Below, piece by piece: positions 13,721 to 26,699 of a stretch of DNA of 64,000 nucleotides. A model generated the notes under the pieces. That model saw nothing but the letters and a program-made list of their open reading frames with translations. It searched no databases and was not told the origin of the DNA. The stretch's first letter is position 1. Every line of letters starts with the position of its first letter. Location of the stretch: contig CAADRB010000009.1 in the NCBI GenBank assembly GCA_900708905.1, forward strand, positions 693,435 to 757,434. The letters are read 5' to 3'. Source of the DNA: Hymenolepis diminuta. Lineage: Eukaryota > Platyhelminthes > Cestoda > Cyclophyllidea > Hymenolepididae. The position numbers and the translations under genes were made by a program.

Positions 13721-15909
13721 TGGGCAACAACATGAGGCGTCGTTCGGCATCAAAACTGCACAGAATGAAGAATCCTTTTCAATATCTCCTTCCTTTATGA
13801 CGCAAGAAGTTATCTTTCATATTGTCAACAATCTGCTCATCCAGACTATTGAGATTAGTTAGAGAGTGTAAAAGGGAGATATTTAGACTGCAAAAAAATT
13901 CTCAAATCGAGTAGAAGAAAACTGTACACAATAATTTTTGGTAAGCCACAAATGGCGAATACCTGGCGGAGCCCGTTTAAGACGATATCGGTTGTGGCAG
14001 AATTAAAGGGCATAATCTTGGGTCACTTAGATACAAATCAACCAGAATTAGATAGGGAATCCCTCAGATAGGTCCATCAGGACCGAGATCAATATGAGAT
14101 CAGGGAACGTTAATTTGATAGAATATAAGATCCTGATGACAAGGTAGTGCATCTTCGCCTGCATGTTTTACAGTCACTTTCGGCACTGTTCAATTTACGA
14201 GAGAAACAGGTTTAACAAGACCGATTTCCTTGAGGTTGCTTGCATTTATCATTCGCTGGTGCCGATCGTTTATGACAACAATTGAACATGGATTTAGCTT
14301 GAATGTGATTGCACTGACCAAGACATTTCAGAGACTTGATTGTGGTGGCGATATAGGAGTTTTAATGGAGGCACGAGTACAGCAACCTTCTTTTTGTCCC
14401 TTTAGGAAGTATATTTAATTTGTCTGATGATCACTCAGAAAAGATTTTGGAAGTAGTTATTACTTGAGCACGATAGACTTGGTGACAAGTAGTGCTGGAA
14501 CAACTTTAGGCATGGAAGATTCCATCGAATGCGTGAGATTAGTTACTTTTACACAACCTCTGGCTGGTGGGTGCAACTTCATGCCATCATAGAACGCCTG
14601 AACTAGAGTTGCAGTAGGAAACACCACAGGAGCGACAGATATAACCGGAGATTGGGTGGAATTTTGAAGAAAATCTAGAGAAACAATGATTGTAAATGCG
14701 TTAGTAACATCAAGAGACGTTTAGCCTCAATTATTATATAAGTTGTGTATTTGTATGTACTCATGCTGTAAGCATCGTATTTACATTGTATATTTTACAT
14801 TGCTTAGTCTTTATAATAATAAGTTATTGGAACAACGTCAGTATGATCGTATGTATGTTTTATTATAGTTTGCTAAGCAGTTTATAAGGAGCAACGAAAA
14901 TTACCTCTGATATGTGAAACTAGGTATGTAAGAAGTTACCACATTCAGGTCGAAAAAATAACACAGGGGGATTATGAATGAGATATTATAAAACAAAAGT
15001 AATAAATCAAAATTCCAAATTATTTTAAAAAGAAGTACCCTAATGAGTTTATTTAGATCTCAGTTGAACTACTGAAATTAATCTTTAATCATTAGGATGG
15101 AGAGGGATTGCTACATCATTAAGAATTTCACAAACACTTACTTTGTATAAAAGCAAGCTTATATCAAAAGATATTGTAATATTTATTTGAACTCCTAAGG
15201 CAGAATCGATTTATTCTTTCCATCATCCCATGTCAAAACTCAAACATTGTAATTGCAAATTTGTATTCTCACAGTCAATAACGATAATGATAATAATGAA
15301 ATTTGACTGGAATATGAGCTCTTTACACGTGTTACACATCACCCGGTAAAGTCAAGTATTCACCAGTATGGACAATCTGTTATATCCCATTTCTGTAACA
15401 TTTCTCCAACATGCATCTAGTGAAATGAGGAGGAGGGATAGTCGACTAACTCAATTCAGTTCAGCCACTCAGATTATGGTCTCTTTATCCACCAATGATA
15501 ATCGATTAAAGATAAGATCCCAATGGAGGTGGATACTAATCGGGCCATCCGACAGTGAACCACAATTTAGGGACCCAGTTAACAATTCTAATCGGACACT
15601 ATATACTGACGAAATAGAGTACATTTTCCCTTGAGGTTTTGGTGTCTGCGCACGCTGACTCGTTGGCCAGCTCAGTTTTTCTATGTATTGAACACCTAAT
15701 CACTCTTTCGTCCGTCCTAACTATCCGTCACACATCAACGAAAAATATATGTCAATCGCCCTATCATTCTTCAGTTCGCCTGGTTCCCACTACCCGTGTT
15801 TTCTCCATTCGGAATCGACGCCTTCCCCTTTACTCCCATTTCTTCTTCCTACTCTTTCCTCCTTCCCCATTTTATTCATCTCCACCTATTCGATAAACGC
15901 CTGGTCCTA

Positions 15910-16020
15910 CTTAACTCCTGGTCTTCTTCCTCGAGAAAGGTATTTGTATTATGCTAGCCTTTAAAAGATCATTAGTTCTAGGGGGATATTTATCCTGATT
16001 TGGTCGAGCTCCTAAAGTAA
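15910..16020 (+). repeat. Dispersed repeat R4, copy 1
   Basis: Similar in the same orientation to 35361-35485. Shared blocks are TTAACTC, CCTGGTCTTCT, GAAAG and AGATCATTA, then GGATAT and CCTGAAGTAG/CCTAAAGTAA, with small gaps between them. A pyrimidine-rich stretch precedes both copies. A more diverged third copy may lie at about 46310-46390 (TTGATCAATACA, then GGTCTT). Confidence 0.6.
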
Positions 16021-17066
16021 TCTTAATTTCATCTGCCATTGTTATAGCATATATTATCATTTCTTCCAATCAGAAATCCTAAAGGATAATATGGTTTCTC
16101 TCAGATAATTAAAAAAGAGGATACTTAGTATTAAGTTATTGAAAGAACTGGTTGTGCATTTACCTGATGTTTATTCGAGAATGGGCAACTAAAACTTAAT
16201 AATACTTTTCTTTTCTTATCTATGTGGTGAATCTTACAAAATATTTGCAAGGATAGAGACAATGTTATCCTGCGGTGGATCCTCATATGAAATTGAAGGT
16301 CTTTCTAAGGTTTTAAAATTATATCTTCCTTGTCCAAATCAGGTTCTTAAAGTTCGAATGTGGATTACAGGTAGACAGAAAGAACGTCGAACGGGTGTCA
16401 GGATAGTAAGTGAAAACAGGACTGATGCGCAGGGTCCTCCGTTAGTCGGGTGAGTAACCAATAAAAGTTATCACACGACTTTTGAGGAAGAGCAGACAAA
16501 TGAGTCAGCACGTGCGTTTTCGGATTTGCAAAGCCTCAACACATTTATTGAAGACTGCGTAGCCTTCAATTTAGCGAAGTTATTATATATTAATAATCAT
16601 CATAACTTTATTAACCTGAGCAACTGCAGCTTATTTCTTTATTTCTCCTTGTCCTGCTTTACACCAACAAAATTTAACTAAAGCCTAATTCCCACTGAAC
16701 AAATGATACTGCTGTTAGGTGATATTAGAGCTCACCGGTAATGGATTTTAGTGGGGTTGTGTTGTATAAAAATTTTGCCAGCTACTGCCTTACTAGAAGA
16801 GCCATATTTATCTAAGAGGTATGACCGAAAATCCAATAAGATCTGAACATCTGAATTCTCACATTAGGTCACGACTTAGCTAGCTGTATCAAATGAATCA
16901 TAATTGAACAATCGGATAAATCTGTTGGAGTAATCTCTAAGGACTGGCAGCTAGCAACAGCAAACGACAGTTCTAAAAGAATACAAGAGCTGTGTAGGCT
17001 AAAGGGTATTGGACAAACCACGATAAAGAGGAGCAGGTGAACGACAAGCGACTCTGCTTCCCCCTC

Positions 17067-17090
17067 CCCCCTTTGCGTGTATAAAGGGGG
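17067..17090 (+). other. Short perfect hairpin
   Basis: CCCCCTTT at 17067-17074 and AAAGGGGG at 17083-17090 form a perfect 8-bp stem around an 8-base loop. No run of T follows and there is no gene nearby, so no function is assigned. Confidence 0.5.
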
Positions 17091-17762
17091 CATTATATAG
17101 TGTTACAGAGACGTAGTAATAAAAATAAGTGAAACGAATCCGGACATCGCCGATCAGGGAAACTGTATCCCAGCAGGGCTCATCCAGAGACCACTTAATT
17201 GGCTTACACCGCTAAAAAAATGAACCACTTGAGGACATATGATAATTCTCTAAGGAGAACTTGAGGTTGCAGCCAAATCAAATACTTCAAGTGCCACTGT
17301 GAAGTCGAGAAAATTAGATCTTAGAGATTAGTGATGAACTAGATAAAAATTTCGGAAATGTAGAGGAATTCATCCTTCAAATTTAAAATACTTTAACTTC
17401 AATCTCTATTTCTATTTTAAACCCCCTCATCACCCTACATCCGATTATTTCACATCTCGCAATTAGATGTGTTTAAAAATTTGAATAAATGCATTGAAAT
17501 CTGAGACTACAGTGCAATAATCTCATTTTTAAAATAAGTACTCTCAATAAGAGAGACGATTGGGAAGCTTTTGTTATTTAACCAATACTTATAATCGGCT
17601 TTTCCACTCTCCAGCTGCGTGGTAAAGAAGTATGGCTCCTTTTATCTGATAATTCAAACGTGTGCTCGACTGTGCACTATATCTAAAAGTGGTATAACTC
17701 TCGCTTTAGGCACGGTAGGGTGCGAGAGACAGTAATGAGCCACACTACGAGCAAATACATAT

Positions 17763-17890
17763 GTGAGGAGTAAATAAAACTACATTCCAAGTCAATAAAA
17801 CCACTCGGGAAGCACGCTTTTTTTTAAATGAAGCTGAAACATGAGTAATCGGTAATATCATAACTCGTGCGATTAGGTTAGTCACCTTAG
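17763..17890 (+). repeat. Dispersed repeat R1, partial copy
   Basis: Resembles 18805-18930. The first 40 bases (GAGTAAATAAAACTACATTCCAAGTCAATA against GAGCATATAAAACTGCATTCCACGTTAATA) match well. A looser match follows, around AGCTGAAACATGAGTAATC and ATCATAACT. Confidence 0.5.
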
Positions 17891-18473
17891 AAATTTACAT
17901 ATGAGTTGGCAGAGAGCATGGTTATAAACTCCCATAGTATATTTCATCAAATAACGTGCTCTGTCTGTCTCAACGCTGTCCGAATTTCTTATTGTCCATT
18001 TCGAATGTACTAAAAGTAAGGTACATGCCTAGAGGAAGCAGTAAAGTACTGTCGATAACTCTGTCAATCCCATTACGTGGTCAGAACTTTAATGTGCGTT
18101 AATGAGATTTCCTCCATTCATTAAAACCACAAACTAACTCAGAAAAACGAACTCTACTTTATTGTGCAAGTTCCATTCAGCTAAAACATTCAACGAATGC
18201 GTTTTACCTAAAAACAGAAAACGAAATTCAGAGAATGAAAATTAAAATTAACTTTTCGTTGTAAATATTCCCACTTTTATTCAATTAGTAGAATGATTTA
18301 ACTGTAGCAAGCTCAGAAAAAGTTGGTCTCGGGACATCTGCAATGTTAAGACATTAATGGTGGCTTCTTGTTTATTTTCCCCGTATGTATGTTTTTCCAA
18401 AAGCAATCCCTTCGTTATTTTTCCTCTTTTTATAGATTTATAATGACCTTGGCATATTTCAGTAGTTTTTTAT

Positions 18474-18930
18474 CGATTTAACCCAGTTTTCACCCTCCAC
18501 CCCTTTCATCCCTTAATTTTTGAGATGTTTATCTATTTACCGACCTTATCTACCACCTGCATTTTCTAATTAGTCCAAATTTCAGTTTTCTAGTTGCCGT
18601 TGCCTTTTTTCCTATTCCTTCTCTACATTAATGCTTTATCACCCCCTCAGTCCTTTTTCTCATCTTGGAGTGACAATAGCTTTCTCTGGTTTATATTCGT
18701 GATTTCTAAACTAGAACCACTCTTCAGTGGATTTTTTTATGCAGAAATTCCATTGAATATCTGTACAAACCCTCATTATTAGAAATATTCAAGTGTAAAT
18801 ATTTGCGGAGCATATAAAACTGCATTCCACGTTAATACAGGACGTGAAGAAAGCACAAATATTTTCATAAAACCAACTGAAGCATAAATAAATAAGTAAT
18901 TTGATTATATTATAACTAAAATCACTATGG
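18474..18930 (+). repeat. Dispersed repeat R1, copy 2
   Basis: Matches 19759-20090 in the same orientation over about 350 bp. Both begin with CGATTTAA, then YYCAGTTTTC. Both carry a pyrimidine-rich middle, then GATTTTT, TATGCAGAAATTCC / GATGCAGAAATTCC and TGTACAAAC / AGTATAAAC, and end near ATTCCACGTTAATA / ATTCACATTAATA. The 3' part is also shared with 17763-17890. No coding content is recognised. Confidence 0.65.
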
Positions 18931-19758
18931 TAGTCATCTTGGTAATTAAAGTCTCCGACAGTGTTTTGATTTACACTCATTCCAAATCACTTGATCTAAT
19001 TCATGACTACCAGGATTTTTTACCATCTTTTTTCAGATCACGATTTAAAAGACCTCATAATTCTAATTTCTCAAACTGTAATAGTGCGATCAAACTATCA
19101 GAATAGAAGACTTAGAGAGAATATCCGCTTACAAGCTCATAGACGTACAATTATCTGCCAATCAAATCAATTTATACCCTATTGATATAAATTTTATTAG
19201 ACAGACAGTTATCAAACATCTTTTTAAGTTGATAAATGCTAAAAGAGTGGTGAAAGATAATACCCATTTTTTATATAAAAAGCTTATTCATCGCAATACG
19301 AGTACTCCCTTTAATAGACTTTGATGAGCCTTCTTCTGTCCTTTTAAACGGCAAATTATCTCTCAAAACTAAATCGCACTTTGTAGAACTACTTCCGTTC
19401 AATCTTAACACTTAGGTGTCACGTATTGTCAAAAATCAGGAACTGAAATTCAAGTAAGGAAATATCTTAGGATGTTTTGTAGTTAAAATCATATTGAAAA
19501 TACAGTGGATTTTCTCCCTCTTTTAATTTTCTCTCAAGCGAGTAAGGAAATGTGCCAGAATTCTTCCTTCACACAGTAACTGTCTTTTTTAAATGAGTGA
19601 AATAATAGACTCGCAATAAGCATATCTATAGCCACATCTCTAATAAGTGTGACAATAATAATAATAATGACAGCATTTTTTATTACCGCTTAAGATTAAC
19701 GAATAGTTTTTTGAAAAATTGCTTCAGCTGATTCCTATTTATTGATCCTGTTACTTAC

Positions 19759-20090
19759 CGATTTAATTCAGTTTTCTACCTTCTTTTCACTGCCTTGAGT
19801 ATGATTCATCTCATATTATCCAGAGCCATCATTTTTAAACTTTACCGCCTTAGTCGCAATTTCATTTTTGTAATTAACAGACTAGTGCCTTTCCTGAGCT
19901 CTTTCCCAATATAAACATTCTCCTTCCTATTTTGTGGTAGTTGAATTCGTGGGCCTTGGAAGCGCTCTAGCTTATTAAGCTTCTTCTCTCCAATAATGGC
20001 TATTTTCAAGCTAAAAATAGATTTTTGATGCAGAAATTCCTTTAAAAAATCAGTATAAACATATATTGCATAAAATTCACATTAATAATC
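19759..20090 (+). repeat. Dispersed repeat R1, copy 3
   Basis: Second long copy of the repeat described at 18474-18930, about 1.29 kb downstream and in the same orientation. It is diverged but collinear. Close spacing in one orientation suggests either local duplication or serial insertion of the same element. Confidence 0.65.
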
Positions 20091-23000
20091 TCTTCCTTTC
20101 AAATAATTAAAACTGAAAATGAAAAATAGAGAAGGTATTTTGTAGAATTTTATTTATCAGAATAATACTTAAATTCTGCTCATGGTCGTTAATGCTCACG
20201 GCTACTTCACTATTTTGACCTCATAATCTGATGTCTTGAAGAGTACATCTATAAAAGTCGCTCTACCAATTATAATGATATGAACTCGAGAGTTCATCCT
20301 TGTATAAATAAATTCATGTGGGCAAATATATGAACGAGTGACCGCCCTTACAATCTAGTTTTAACGAAAATAGGCTATCACTTTATGCACTGATCGGTCT
20401 TAGACATTTGATATACATTGTATTATTAAATACTGGAGAACGCTATTATTTCTTTCAATAGGGTTTGAGGAATTAGTTTTTGGGTTGCTATTTACGGAAG
20501 AAGTTAGCTGAAAATATTCTTGTCGTATTGGGGTTCCATCCTATGATTAAATTGTCTGGATCATAAGCAGATAATCGTCATTTGGGAGAAGCTGGCATTT
20601 GGCATTTATTATAAATACTATCAAATTGAGAAAAGGCGATTTGTATACATTGAATGTCGCTTAAGATAATTCACCTAACACATCTTGCTGCCTTATGATA
20701 GTGAGTAAAGTAATGCTGGATCTTCAGAGTGACTGAGTTGAAGCTCACTATTTTCATAATCAATCGGGTTTAATTTAAAATTCTGTTTATATTTAAATTT
20801 ATCTAGCAGTTTCCCAAACCGCTCGGAATCCCGTTATAGAACCTTGATTTTTGCATGACAATTTGTGGTGGGTTTTATATCGATCTCTGCTTTTACTTTC
20901 ATAATAAACCACTCAAAGAGCTGTTTTTCGAACTGGATAATGCTTTAAAAAAATCTTGTATGTTCTCGAACACTTAAACGCTTGGAAAGTTTTATGGGAA
21001 ACAATTTTTCAATCTCCATGTGTGTAACTTACATTTTTCGAAAATAGAATTTTATTTTGAAATTTTAGAGTTTCTTGACATTCAAAATGATGATCGATTT
21101 ACTAACAAACAGTTTATGAAATCATCATTTATTTTTGGCTAAGTTCAAATTTAAATTTGGAGGGGAGACTATTAAGAAGGTTAGCTATCTTTTCGAACAA
21201 GCATATGTGGAATTCACTTTTCCACTTGCTATTCAGAACTCTCTATATTTCGACTTTGTTTTGATAGTGTCATCGTGACATCTGATTGTTTTGAACGTTC
21301 ATACTGTCCTCAATCAGAAGTCGACATTAGGCCGCCATTATAAATACTGATGGCGTATAAATTTTGTCACATTCCAGTAGTGGTTCCGAACTGTGTTGAA
21401 ATTAGTTCCTTTTATCTATTTTTAATTTGCCTAATTGAAGGGGAAAATCTAATCCAACTGTATGCCATATGTTAAATATCCTTTCAGCAATCCATCTTTA
21501 GATTTCGTAGTGCTTTGGGTTCTTTTAGGGCTGCCTTAGTAATAAAACCAAAACCATGTTTATAAACTTTCCCCTACTGATATGTAGACTATATTCTACT
21601 GTCAAACAAACTCGTGATGGTCATTGAAATTATTAATAATGAAAATAAAAGCGAATGCAAATCCTCGCTCATGAAAACTGACAACCGGCGCAATAGTCTC
21701 CTACCAACTTGGAAACGAATCTCCAACCGAAATTTTTTATCACATATTCTGAAAGTTCAAGGCCTTGGGGACACCAATCATAATTCGAGCTCCTTAGAAA
21801 ACTTCACTTTTTAATTTCCTTTTCTTCTCCCTCAGGAAAATGGAATATTAGAGGTCATGTATCTCTCTTACCACTTCGTATTTTAAATAAGAACTTTATC
21901 TGATCATTTAAACCTTCACTTTGTAAATAGCTGAACCCTCTATTGTTGGAAAACCTTGTTCAAAATTATTTCTAGACTGTAATTGATCATTTTAATCAAC
22001 TGATAACCTTGTGCCCAGATAAAGTCACATATGTGACCGTTCTGCAATGAAACAGTTGGTTGATATTAAATCTAATAATAATGGACCACAAAGTTTACTA
22101 TATAACTCTTTGAAATGCCGCTTTAGAAAGATTTATTTAATACACACAGTGAAGTTCTCACAGAAAAGTGGTTGCTGATAGACTTGTGCATGATCTATGT
22201 ATGTACCATTTGTCCGCATATATGTTTCATATCTGGTGGCCACAAGCACATTCTTTATGTGTGTATGCATGTGGACGACAGATGATGAGGGGTCTGTTGT
22301 ACTGCGAGTCTAAAACAAAGGCGCCATTACTTTGAATGTCATCACACACAGGGCACATGCATGGCGTATCACTTACAAAATGGGATGGAACGACAACGCA
22401 CGTAATATATCGATTGCGAGAGATATGACAAGGAAAAATTTGTTTATTAATAAAGGTCTATTAAACAGAAAACGAAGGCGTTATTGGAAAGTGCATATTT
22501 CCGTTCAACTTGTTTAATTTTACATTTTAAAATTTTATTAATAGATTGTGTTTCATTTATAATTCCTAACAGGCTTAATGGAGTAGAACAGCTGATTATT
22601 TGGAAATCGTATGATCCGACCAAACCCTTATTAACGGTTGTAATTGGGGTATCCTAGCTCTCACCGTCGAACTACATGATAAACTTCCTTTGAAATAGTG
22701 ACGTGAGTATGATTAACTTCCCCTATCGTCAAATTTATCTCATTTTTCAATCCAGGCAGTTGTAATTGAAGCAATATAATACTACGTAATCGAAATAAGA
22801 CGTGTTCTCTCTGGAATCTTCTTGATCTTAGTATGTTATTCCCAACATGTCAGAGTAGTATCATCTTGAGTGAGGAAGGATATATTTCAGGTGAGGAGCT
22901 TAATGCTCTTCTGATAAGGATGGATTTCATAGAGGGCTACAGTTGCAATACACATGCAGTTTCTTGACGTCGCCGTTAGGTGACGAGCTATTGCGAACAG

Positions 23001-25537
23001 TTGCCAGTTGCTTTGGTGAAGATTGTCCCATGTGCTTTTAGATGGGATTTGATTAATAGGACCGATTACAAACAGAACGACGTGCTGAAAATTGCGTTAG
23101 TAAAACCCTTTCTAGTTTAATAACATGCTTAAACTGAACGAATTTCAAATCCGCCGAAGTGGAGGGTAAAGTATGACTTACTGGAGCCTTTCAGATTTAA
23201 AATCCTCCTTCAGCCGATCTTTTGTGGATCACTATGGTTGATTATTCAAAGAACTGGTTTTATACCAGCGGTCCTCTGACAGATAGCCTTATTTTACGCT
23301 CGTATCCTTCAGACATCAAATATGTTAAAATGAGCTTGCTGCATCCCTCCGTCTCATTGTAAACTGTGTAGAAATCCTCATTCCTTCATAATGGTATACT
23401 TCTGCCTCAACTTGATACTCGTTAATTTTTCGATATATTATTAAGTGCTACACGGTCGGAATGTGTTGGTGGAAGGCTACTTTATAGAATCACATATTGT
23501 ACACCAGTGAAATTACTTTCATAAAATGAAAGAAAAACAGAAACAAATAGTTAGTCATTATGACCGTTATGATCGAGCAAATTATGCATGCTGAGATATT
23601 AATCAAATCTCAAATACATATGTCATTTCATCTATCCTTTTGCTTAATTCCGACCCTGCATTTGAAACTTCATCCTGGTGTGGGTTATGAGAAACCATAC
23701 TTTGTGTAATATCGAAATTTTGAGTCTTTGTGAACACTTGCAATCAAACATAGTCTAAATAGTATTTACCAGGCTAATTGTCAAATGTCCACAATAATAT
23801 GCTGCTAACTGAACATTTGAATTGGCTGAGGACTCATATCTATGGGAGAAGGCGAGAAAGAAGTACTATATTAATTTATTTAGTGAATATATTTGTGCGA
23901 ATATGTTTGGAGAGATTATTTAAGATTGTTATTACGGCCAACAGGCCTGCCTGATTAGATGGCGATTATGTAAAATACGCATGAAATCATGTCAATTTGT
24001 TGAGAACATCGACAAAATAGTAATAATAGTTTTATCACTGAGAGGAATTCAAGCAGAATAGGAGCTTAGACCGAGACCACCCAAGTTTGGCAGTTCACTG
24101 CTACTTAAATAAAGGAGGATACTACATAAGGAAATATGTATTCTTAAGCACTTGCATTACCCATTCTATTTTATTCTCTTTTTACAACTGAGTGCGATTG
24201 GACTGTATATTTAAAAGTGGAGAAATAGAATAAAACCTAAACGCATAGAGGCGAATAGATATTTAGCATGACTTTAAGTTGCTTTTATTATTAGTAACTG
24301 ATAATAATTGCTGCGCTGATAATAGAACGTACAATTCAACCCTAATCCATTTTCCGACAAAAAATGTTCAATAATTATATTTCCCATTTTTCGATGTTGG
24401 TGATCAGAGCGATTGCTGAAATGTCATTCAATTATACAAGTTAAACTTTCATTAATAATTAGTAATTTGAGTTAGTAAACCGATTTTTTATTTGAAATTA
24501 CATCACAACGATAGCATCCTGTGAGTAACTGTGACAAATGTTGGCGCAGCACACATGCGAAATATTTTGTGGTCCGCAAAAAAATTTTTTCGCACTCACA
24601 TTCAGTACTCACTGAGCCTCAGTAATTTTGACATCAACGAATATTAATTTCTCCGTTTGTCTGTTTGTATTTTAATAAAGTGTTACGTTATGGTAGCAAT
24701 ATGGTTCATTGTAGAGTATTACACATAATCTGGAAGATGATTTCCCTCAATGAAACTATAGGAAGCAGGATTAGAAATGCTATTTAATGAAGGGGATTAT
24801 TAGATCAATTAGATCTCAAGATTATGAATAAAATCAGTTTTCATAACAGAAAAATAAGGAAGACAGTTGAGGTCAAAAGTGCGTACCTGCAAAAGTCTCA
24901 AACGCCTTAAGATTGGAGCATTAAATTTAATGATTAGAGAGGAGAAAAATTTTGAAATTCATTGCTTTCATCAATTAATATGTCTCTAAATATAAATAAG
25001 TAGTAAATTGTGTAACTAATTTTCAAAAAGTTAATATTCAAAATGCATGACGACTCTGCATTCAACAAAGTAGAGAGAAATTTTTCGCTTCAGACTTTGC
25101 TTTTGAATAATTGCTTAGTATGTTAAAATTCGTATCATTGAATACATATCATTTGTGACATGAAGCCTTTCATTATTCTAATGAGCTACATGTGATGACT
25201 TTGAAATTGTGATAAACAAAACTCAAAGAAAAAGAGGGGAATGCGAGTTGTCCAATTAAATAGGTTTATGCCCTTTGTTTGGTTGTGCGTTCCAGGTGAA
25301 TTATTTAAATTTTTACATTCCATGTTTAATAAATTTATCGCATTTTTGGTTCTTCCTCAACACGTTTTTATTATGTCTTATTCTTTATATGTTCTTAACT
25401 TGGGCGATGCGGCTTCACCCGCTGTTCGATTATTATTTAATCCCATCAATATCTGTGCCTATACTTGCTGCTGCAGAGATATTTTATCATAGTACATGTA
25501 TGCTTTTATCAGAATTGTTCAATGCTTTTTGTTATAG

Positions 25538-26263
25538 ATGATGTTTGAAGATACGGCAACATTTCAGAACTCTGTTCTTGACAGTCCCGACATTGTTTTA
25601 CGTCGTTTTCAGCGGTGTATTGCTTTAGAACAGCAACAAAATAATGAGATAGATTGCAATCGCGAACTGGCTCTTAAAATCTCTTCTTTACGAGAAATTC
25701 TTCGGGAAAACAGTCTTGGTCTCGAACGCCATAAATCTCGGTATCAAAAATTGCTCAATGAAGTGAAGACACAGGAAGATGAGCTTCAAAAACTATGTGC
25801 TCAAATGGTAAATTATTTATTTTATTCATTTATCCTTTTTTCAACTTAGCAATTCCTGAATGAACGTCTAGAGAATACTCCTCATCTTAATGAAGATGCA
25901 GTTAACCCCAAAGCAATTGATGCCGAGGTCAGTCGTTTAGGTGAACGCGTTGTCATGTACGAGGATACTTTCGGATTAAGGATAGTGCGAACCAAGGGGC
26001 ACCATAATATCCAAATAATCTTTTCTGGTTGCTGCGAAGAAGACTATACTCGTCTCAGTTATGTGGTGCTTCGACTCAAGTCGGAGGCGTCTAACTGCAA
26101 GGCCCAACTTGTGGAATGCAATCCTCCTATTAAGGATATTGAAAAACTGGTGGAATATTATAACAGGTCTGACATTACTCGTAGCTTTCTTCTTATCCTG
26201 CGACAGCGGTTTGTTAAATACTACAAACTCCGTAAAAAGACTGATAGTAAAAATTCTTCGTAA
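25538..26263 (+). CDS. SPC25: Kinetochore protein SPC25 homologue (NDC80 complex)
   Basis: Two exons, 25538-25807 and 25850-26263, joined in phase 0 across a 42-bp GT/AG intron (25808-25849), give 227 residues, close to the usual 220-230 of SPC25. Residues about 15-125 are polar, Glu/Lys/Gln/Leu-rich and predicted coiled coil. Residues about 127-216 match the C-terminal RWD-like globular domain: an FGLRI strand, an IQIIFSG strand, a VVLRLKSE strand, the ECNPPIKDIEKLVEYYN turn and helix, and a closing helix with FLLILRQRFVKYY. In other animals SPC25 pairs with SPC24 and tethers the NDC80 complex to the inner kinetochore. Two ATGs are adjacent at 25538 and 25541; the first is used here. A non-coding upstream exon cannot be excluded. 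It converges on SEC61B. The family call rests on the fold pattern and the length, not on a database search. Confidence 0.85.
25808..25849 (+). other. 42-bp intron of SPC25
   Basis: Starts GTAAAT and ends TTTTTTCAACTTAG. Reading through it leads to a stop within 14 codons, and removing it restores a single frame into the globular domain. It lies in phase 0, at the end of the coiled-coil coding exon. Confidence 0.9.
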
Positions 26264-26699
26264 TGTAGTAACTATTTGTATATTTAATTTTACTATATTT
26301 TCAGCAAATCAAACTTATTATTATCTTATTACCCTATATAAGAGGTCTTGTAGATGGGTACGCTTAGTTTTTTACCTTTATTCTAGCGTCCCTCAGGTTA
26401 TGAAAGGAAAGACGCGATTGAAAATGACCGAAGACGAAGAATCTGATTACAGTGTTCTTTACGCGGAACAAGATTTATATCAAATCTGGAAAAAGAGATA
26501 TGCATGAAAAATCGAAAACACACTGGCTAATCACCACGGGGATGCCCTCAAATATATCAGCGATGACAGCTAGTATCTTGAGAAACACTTGCGTCTGTCA
26601 TGCTCTCATAAACTTTGAATTCTGGGGAACTATATGCCCACGTTTGCAAAGCCATACTTTGATCCGTCGTGTGCGCCAAAATAATTCTTTTGACACAAT

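Larger units (their letters stand above)
13720..25530. other. Intergenic, repeat-rich, no gene recognised
   Basis: I found no reading frame with convincing homology. The stretch holds members of at least two dispersed repeat families (R4 at 15.9 kb; R1 at 17.8, 18.5 and 19.8 kb), a short G/C hairpin at 17067-17090 and an ATAATA tract near 19655. The rest is AT-rich DNA without visible structure. Confidence 0.55.

Noticed and set aside
14460..14720. Minus-strand open stretch of 86 codons with extracellular-like composition
   Set aside because: It has no initiator ATG near its start and no homology I can name; open stretches of this length are expected by chance several times in 64 kb on six frames.
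18594..18782. Plus-strand frame with FLFLLYINAL, reminiscent of the LINE reverse transcriptase LLFLLYINDL segment
   Set aside because: No other reverse transcriptase motif lies nearby in any frame, and the segment is part of the R1 repeat, whose other copy does not encode it.
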